The translations under genes were made by a program, and so were the position numbers. Positions 63,621 to 64,000 of a stretch of DNA of 64,000 nucleotides are shown one piece after another (positions within the stretch are counted from its first letter, which is position 1; each line of letters opens with the position of its first letter). Source of the DNA: Batillaria attramentaria (Eukaryota; Mollusca; Gastropoda; Batillariidae); contig JACVVK020000005.1 in assembly GCA_018292915.2 (NCBI GenBank), forward strand, positions 2,845,001 to 2,909,000. Direction: 5' to 3'. The notes beneath the pieces were generated by a model, which saw only the letters and a program-made list of their open reading frames with translations, was not told where the DNA came from and made no database searches.

Positions 63621-64000
63621 CATGTGCCTGAGAAATACTTTTTGGGTTGTAATTTTGGCTGCAGAGCTGCAGATTTTGAAACTGTGGTGAAGATTTTGAA
63701 ATTTCCGTTTTTGTTCTCAGCCCTCTGTTTTTGTGGAGAGTTGGGTTGCACCCATTGTTCACTTTATTTATTCATTTATTTATCATTATTATTGTTATTT
63801 CAACATTTGGGTTTGTATGGTACCTTTATAACTGTGTTGTTTTCCAAGGATGAGGTTGGTACTGACATGAATTTATTAATTCAATTGTTTCACTGCACTT
63901 AAAATTGCATTTCAGTAGTCTGCCACCAAGAATGATTTGATTGAGTTGGGATACTTTGCCATTACGCAATTGTTTTGTATGTAATGTACACTTGTGAAAA

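Overview
The window is eukaryotic nuclear DNA, most likely from a lophotrochozoan and probably a marine gastropod. Reasons: short spliced exons with GT-AG introns, very abundant (CA)n/(GT)n microsatellites, many tRNA-derived SINEs and MITE-like elements, and protein-coding exons close to, but clearly diverged from, vertebrate orthologues. The species cannot be fixed from the sequence alone. There is nothing prokaryotic here: no operons, no ribosome binding sites, no CRISPR.

Layout. Positions 1-30,700 are gene-poor and built from microsatellites, minisatellites, a 5'-truncated LINE with target-site duplication, SINEs, foldback elements and TIR elements. The only gene-like signal is a weak minus-strand hypothetical model (about 12.8-10.9 kb). 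Positions 31,127-35,491 hold a complete eight-exon minus-strand gene for RNA polymerase II subunit RPB7 (POLR2G; 172 codons, same length as the human protein). About 370 bp away, head to head, starts the plus-strand TTLL5 gene (tubulin polyglutamylase): a noncoding first exon ending at 35,859, coding start at 37,352, and 25 in-phase coding exons to 62,988, after which the gene runs off the window. The intergenic piece looks like a compact bidirectional housekeeping promoter with YY1-like and ETS-like motifs.

POLR2G supplies the RPB7 half of the RPB4/RPB7 stalk of RNA polymerase II. TTLL5 adds glutamate chains to tubulin and other acidic proteins. They share a promoter region but no pathway that can be seen here.

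Most notable: a TTLL5 intron carries a perfectly periodic 92-bp minisatellite (41,719-42,454) whose last unit is the true 3' splice site and first 36 nt of coding exon 8. The seven upstream units carry the same exon start with the acceptor AG changed to TG, and six of them acquired a palindromic cAMP-response element. Other points are a candidate 33-nt microexon, a nested MITE-in-SINE insertion, a 34-bp palindrome with an 8-bp target duplication, and a foldback element with 50-bp perfect arms.
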